Assembly: GCA_938017765.1 (NCBI GenBank)
Contig: CALIJH010000155.1
Span: forward strand, 1-5,991
Length of the DNA: 5,991 nt
From: an uncultured Leptotrichia sp.
Lineage (GTDB): Bacteria > Fusobacteriota > Fusobacteriia > Fusobacteriales > Leptotrichiaceae
Direction of reading: 5' to 3'
Positions 1-3,700 of this stretch are shown piece after piece. The translations under genes and the position numbers were made by a program. The first letter of the stretch is position 1; every line of letters starts with the position of its first letter. The notes below the pieces were generated by a model. The model was given only the letters and a program-made list of their open reading frames with translations. It was not told the DNA's origin and ran no database searches.

Positions 1-3
1 TGT

Positions 4-156
4 ACTGTAAAAATATATTTATTTCATTTGCAAAATTTTACTTATTCAAAACAGTCATTCACTAAGAAAAAATCAAAATGGATGATTTTTTCTAAGGTTC
101 ATTTCCTGTTTTTCATTGTAAAATTTAGAAGAATTCATAAATATATTTTTTACAGT
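4..156. repeat. Nested imperfect palindrome, MITE-like
   Basis: The outer arms 4-22 and 137-156 are reverse complements over 19 bases apart from one extra T in the right arm (five A's against six T's). Moving inward, 33-41 pairs with 118-126, 48-54 (AAAACAG) pairs with 106-112 (CTGTTTT), and 65-75 pairs with 83-93, leaving a 7-base loop. The whole segment could therefore fold into one long interrupted hairpin. Size and terminal inverted repeats fit a miniature inverted-repeat element. Only three bases of left flank are visible and they do not match the right flank, so a target-site duplication cannot be shown. Alternatives are a large cruciform or a transcription-terminating structure for a gene to the left. 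The pairings are read directly from the sequence; the element type is inferred. Confidence 0.55.
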
Positions 157-303
157 CTAAAATATTAGGATACATATTTTTGTAACATTTAGTGATAAAG
201 AGTTTGTTGATAAATTTTTAAAATAAGGAAATATTTAAAACATAGTATATTAAAATAAAAGATATAAAGGCATATTAAAATGAACAAATATCTAATATCA
301 AAA

Positions 304-399
304 CAATAAAACAATAAAACAATAAAACAATAAAATAATAAAATAATAAAATAATAAAACAATAAAATAATAAAATAATGAAACAATGAAACAATGAAA
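304..399. repeat. Octanucleotide tandem repeat, 12 copies of YAATRAAA
   Basis: Twelve consecutive 8-base units begin at 304 and every 8 bases to 392, with no length variation. Units 1-4 and 8 are CAATAAAA, units 5-7 and 9 are TAATAAAA, unit 10 is TAATGAAA, and units 11-12 are CAATGAAA. A degenerate unit (6 of 8 bases) precedes at 296-303. Eight is not a multiple of three and most units contain TAA, so the plus strand is stopped in every frame within 24 bases and the tract cannot be translated through. It ends about 160 bases before the putative -35 element and 223 bases before the ATG of the adhesin gene. Equal-length units are the substrate for slipped-strand mispairing; a regulatory role is inferred. 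Confidence 0.9.
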
Positions 400-560
400 T
401 ATAAGCCATTTGATTAAAATAAGTAAATAGAAGTCAAAATAAAAAAATTGGAATAATAAAAAATAAAGTAACAGAATGTAAAATAACAAATAGATATATG
501 TTTGTATGTCAGAATAAAAAATGAAAAGTTAAAGAAAGTAAATTTTAATTGGATAATATC

Positions 561-590
561 TGAACAGTAAGGAAATAAAAGATATATAAT
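561..590 (+). promoter_or_regulatory. Putative sigma70-type promoter of the exoprotein gene
   Basis: A perfect TATAAT lies at 585-590, and TGAACA at 561-566 matches four of six bases of the -35 consensus TTGACA, with an 18-base spacer. Transcription would start near 597, giving a short leader of about 26 bases that contains the ribosome binding site. In DNA this AT-rich, TATAAT-like strings occur by chance; the support here comes from the full match, the acceptable spacing and the position directly before the gene. Confidence 0.5.
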
Positions 591-605
591 AACAAAATCT
601 AATAT

Positions 606-613
606 AGAGGAAG
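606..613 (+). promoter_or_regulatory. Ribosome binding site for the exoprotein gene
   Basis: AGAGGAAG lies nine bases before the ATG at 623 and contains GAGG and AGGA, both parts of the Shine-Dalgarno consensus. It is the only strong purine-rich site near the start. It supports the ATG at 623, from which the reading frame goes straight into a signal peptide. Confidence 0.65.
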
Positions 614-622
614 TGGGCATAT

Positions 623-718
623 ATGAAAGAAAAAGGAAACATATTGCAGGAAATAGTAAAGAGGATAACAGCGACATTACTGCTGTTCTTTTTGAATATA
701 AATATATTTGGAGCGGGG
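623..718 (+). other. Signal peptide (residues 1-32)
   Basis: A basic N-terminus (Lys2, Lys4, Lys13, Arg14) is followed by a hydrophobic core ATLLLFFLNINIF (17-29) and a GAG motif at 30-32, with likely cleavage after Gly32, leaving a mature start IEVDSN. The peptide is of ordinary length. It lacks the roughly 25-residue extended signal peptide region (ESPR) carried by many proteobacterial FHA, HMW and CdiA proteins. The exact cleavage point is a prediction by eye. Confidence 0.75.
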
Positions 719-3700
719 ATAGAAGTAGACAGTAATGTACAGCAGAATGTAAGTGTGGACAAGGCTCCTAATGGGGTTCCCGTAATAAACATATCCACAC
801 CCTCACCTAAAGGCACATCGGTAAATTCATTCAAGGAATTTAACGTGGACAGCAGGGGAGTGGAAATATTAAACAATACGGGAGTGGGAAGAGGCTACCT
901 TTCAGGAATAGTAAACCCCAACCCGAACTTAAGACCCGGACAGGAAGCCGGGACAGTGGTATTCAGGGTAACGGGGTCAAACAGAAGTGAAATAGAAGGA
1001 TACATATCTGCACTGTCAAAAAGACCCATAAACCTTTTCATAGCAAATGAAAACGGAATATATGTAAACGGAGGGGGCTTCATAAATGTAAACAGGGCAG
1101 GTCTTGTAACAGGAAAGATAAACATACAGGACGGAGATATCGTATCATTTACGGCAAGGGACGGAAAGGTAATAATAGGAGAAAAAGGACTTGACATATC
1201 GGATGTAGAAAGGGTAGACATAATAACAAGGACACAGGAACTGACAGGAAGAATAGTAGGTAAGAAAGACATAAATATAATACTGGGGCAAAATGAAGTC
1301 AGTCTTGCAGGGATAGTAACACCAATTACAACATCGGATAACAAACCTGCCCTTGCACTGAATGCAGGAGCATTGGGTTCAATCTATTCAAACGGACAGA
1401 TAAATATCATATCGACAGAAAAAGGTGTAGGGGTAAACCTCAAATCAAGCGTACTTTCGGAAGAAAGTATAAGAATGAAAATAAAAGGAAATGCAGATAT
1501 AAAGGAAGTAGTATCAAAGAATGTAGAAATAGCTTCAGAAAATCTGGAAAGTGAAAAAATAAACGGAAACAGTATAAGCATAAAGGCAGAAGATATTGAA
1601 AACAGGAAAGAAATAACAGGACAGAATGTAGACATAACAGCCCGTAACTTTAAGAATAATGAAATAACGGCAGGAAACTTTAACCTTACGGCAAAAGACA
1701 TAAGAAGTAAGAAGATAGCTTCAGACAGGATAAATATAAAAGGGGATAATCTTTATTCGGAAAGTATGGAAGGACAGGATACAAACCTCATAATAAGTAA
1801 TAATGTGGACAGTAAAAACATACTTTCAAATAACCTCAATATAACAGCAAGAAATCTGAAAACAGATAGCATAACAGCAGGAAAAATAATACTGAAATCA
1901 GAAAATACGGAAAGTAAAACAATAAGAGGAAATACCGTAAGCATAACAGGAAACAGTCTGAAAACGGATGAGGCAAAAGCACGGGATATAGACTTTAGAA
2001 TAATAGGGGATATAAGAAATACGGGAAGCATAACGGCAGAAAATCTGAATATAACGGGAAAGAATATTGACAGTAATAAAATAACTGCCAATAATTTTAA
2101 TTTAAAAGCAGCAGGAGATATAAGAAGTAACGAAATATATGCAGATAAGGCATATATAGAGGGAAACAATATCACAAGTAATGAAATGCAGGCAGGCATA
2201 TTAAAACTGAAAGGAAACAACATACATAGCGGAACGGTAAAAGGAAATACATTAAACATAATAGGAAACAGTTTAAGAAGCAATATAGCGGAAGCAGGAA
2301 ATATAGAACTGAAAATAAACAAAGAAATACATAATACAGGAAGTCTTACGGCAAATAACCTTGATATAAAATCGGGAAACATAGAAAGTAATAAAATAGC
2401 GGCAGATAAACTAAATATTAAATCGGATAATCTGAATAGTAAGGAAATAACGGCAGAAAAAGCGACAATAAAGAGTAAGAATATAAATAGTGATAAAATA
2501 ATATCAAATAACCTCGGTATGGAAACGGAAAGTTTCGTAAATAACGAAAAAGTGGACGTAACAACAGCCGATATTAAGGTATATAATGATTTTGATAATA
2601 AAGGAACAGTATCAACTGATAAACTGAAAATATCATCAAAAAATCTAATAAATGAAGGAAAAATCCTTTCAGGAAATGCAGATATAACAACATCGGGAAA
2701 TATAATAAACAGCAACATACTGAATGCAGGAATATTGAATATAAGAGGGGAAAAGCTTGAAAATGGAAAAGAGATAAAGGCAAACAGCCTGAATGCAGAA
2801 ATAAATCAGGAAACAGTAAATAAGGGAACAATAACTGCAAACAGTGCAGCACTTAATTCAAAAACCATAGTAAATAACGGAAAAACTGAAACGGAAAACC
2901 TCACATTAAAGACGGAAGGAAACATAGAAAACAACGGACAGATAATGTCAAACAGCCTTACAGTAAACAGCAGCAACTTCATAAACAATAATGAGCTGTC
3001 AGTAGATAAAGGTACAATAAATGCGGACAGTAAAATAATAAATAATAATAAGATAAATGCCAATGACCTTGCAACAAATTCATTGAGCCTTGAAAACAAT
3101 AGGAAAATAGAAACGGGAAAAGGTACATTTACAACAGCAGAAGATATAGAAAATAAGGACCTGATAGCAGGAAATGAACTGAAATTCAAAGGAAGAAACT
3201 TAAAAAACGGCAAAGGAAAAACAATATATGCGACACAAAAGATAGAAGCTGAAATGAAAGGCAGCATAGAAAATGTAGGAGCTGAAATACTGTCGCAAAA
3301 AGATATAACACTGACGGCAGATAAAATAGACAATACGGTAGGAAAGATAAGAGGCGGAGGAGACGTAAAGCTGACAGGACGGAAGATAGAAAACGTAGGG
3401 GAAACAAAAGACCTGTCAAAATACAAGGTGTACTGGGAGACATGGAACGGAATAAGATTTAACAGTGCAGCGGAAGTATATAAAGGGTGGGTATTAAGAC
3501 CGAGGGAAACAAACTCGGGAAGTACGGAAGACAAGGAAGCGGTATTTGAGTATTTTCTAAGTACATACGGAGGGAAAGGAAAAGTCTCATATATATTCAA
3601 TGAACTGAAAGACACGGTAAGACAGAAGAAATATACTGAACAGGGAGACATAACGGCAGGTTCGGCAGAATATCCGGTAACACCATTAGTAAATAAGATA

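Larger units (their letters stand above)
1..622. other. AT-rich non-coding upstream region
   Basis: No convincing gene is present on either strand in these 622 bases. The plus strand is closed by frequent TAA stops in all frames. The minus-strand open frames encode only low-complexity Phe/Ile/Leu/Tyr runs that translate the octamer tract and A-rich flanks. The region holds a nested palindrome at 4-156, a 147-base AT-rich spacer without recognisable structure, an octamer tandem array at 304-399, a further A-rich spacer at 400-560, and a promoter and ribosome binding site just before the gene. Base composition is far more AT-rich than in the gene that follows. No two-partner-secretion transporter gene, which often sits next to such an exoprotein gene, is visible here. 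Confidence 0.8.

Noticed and set aside
65..93. Rho-independent terminator (11-bp stem, 7-base loop, T-run)
   Set aside because: The T-run is inside the right arm rather than after it, the stem is nearly all A-T, and the hairpin is the core of the larger palindrome, so a separate terminator call is not supported.
280..309. Nine-codon ORF MNKYLISKQ with AAAGG nine bases upstream, stopping inside the first octamer unit
   Set aside because: A leader peptide is conceivable, but an ATG with a weak purine run is common in such A-rich DNA, and nothing links it to the gene over 300 bases away.
189..386. Minus-strand frame encoding a hydrophobic repetitive peptide of 65 residues
   Set aside because: Much of it translates the complement of the octamer tract (repeating FIILLFYY-like runs); it has no plausible start context and would change frame with every unit gained or lost.
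304..399. CRISPR array
   Set aside because: The units are 8 bases long and directly adjacent, with no spacers, so this is a simple tandem repeat.
529..557. Second promoter with GATAAT at 552-557
   Set aside because: No acceptable -35 hexamer lies 16-18 bases upstream, and the match at 585-590 is better placed.
1753..2718. Minus-strand open frame of 321 codons
   Set aside because: It lies wholly antisense to the intact exoprotein frame, translates to Ser/Phe/Leu/Ile-rich low-complexity sequence, and arises because the plus gene seldom uses codons whose complements are stops.
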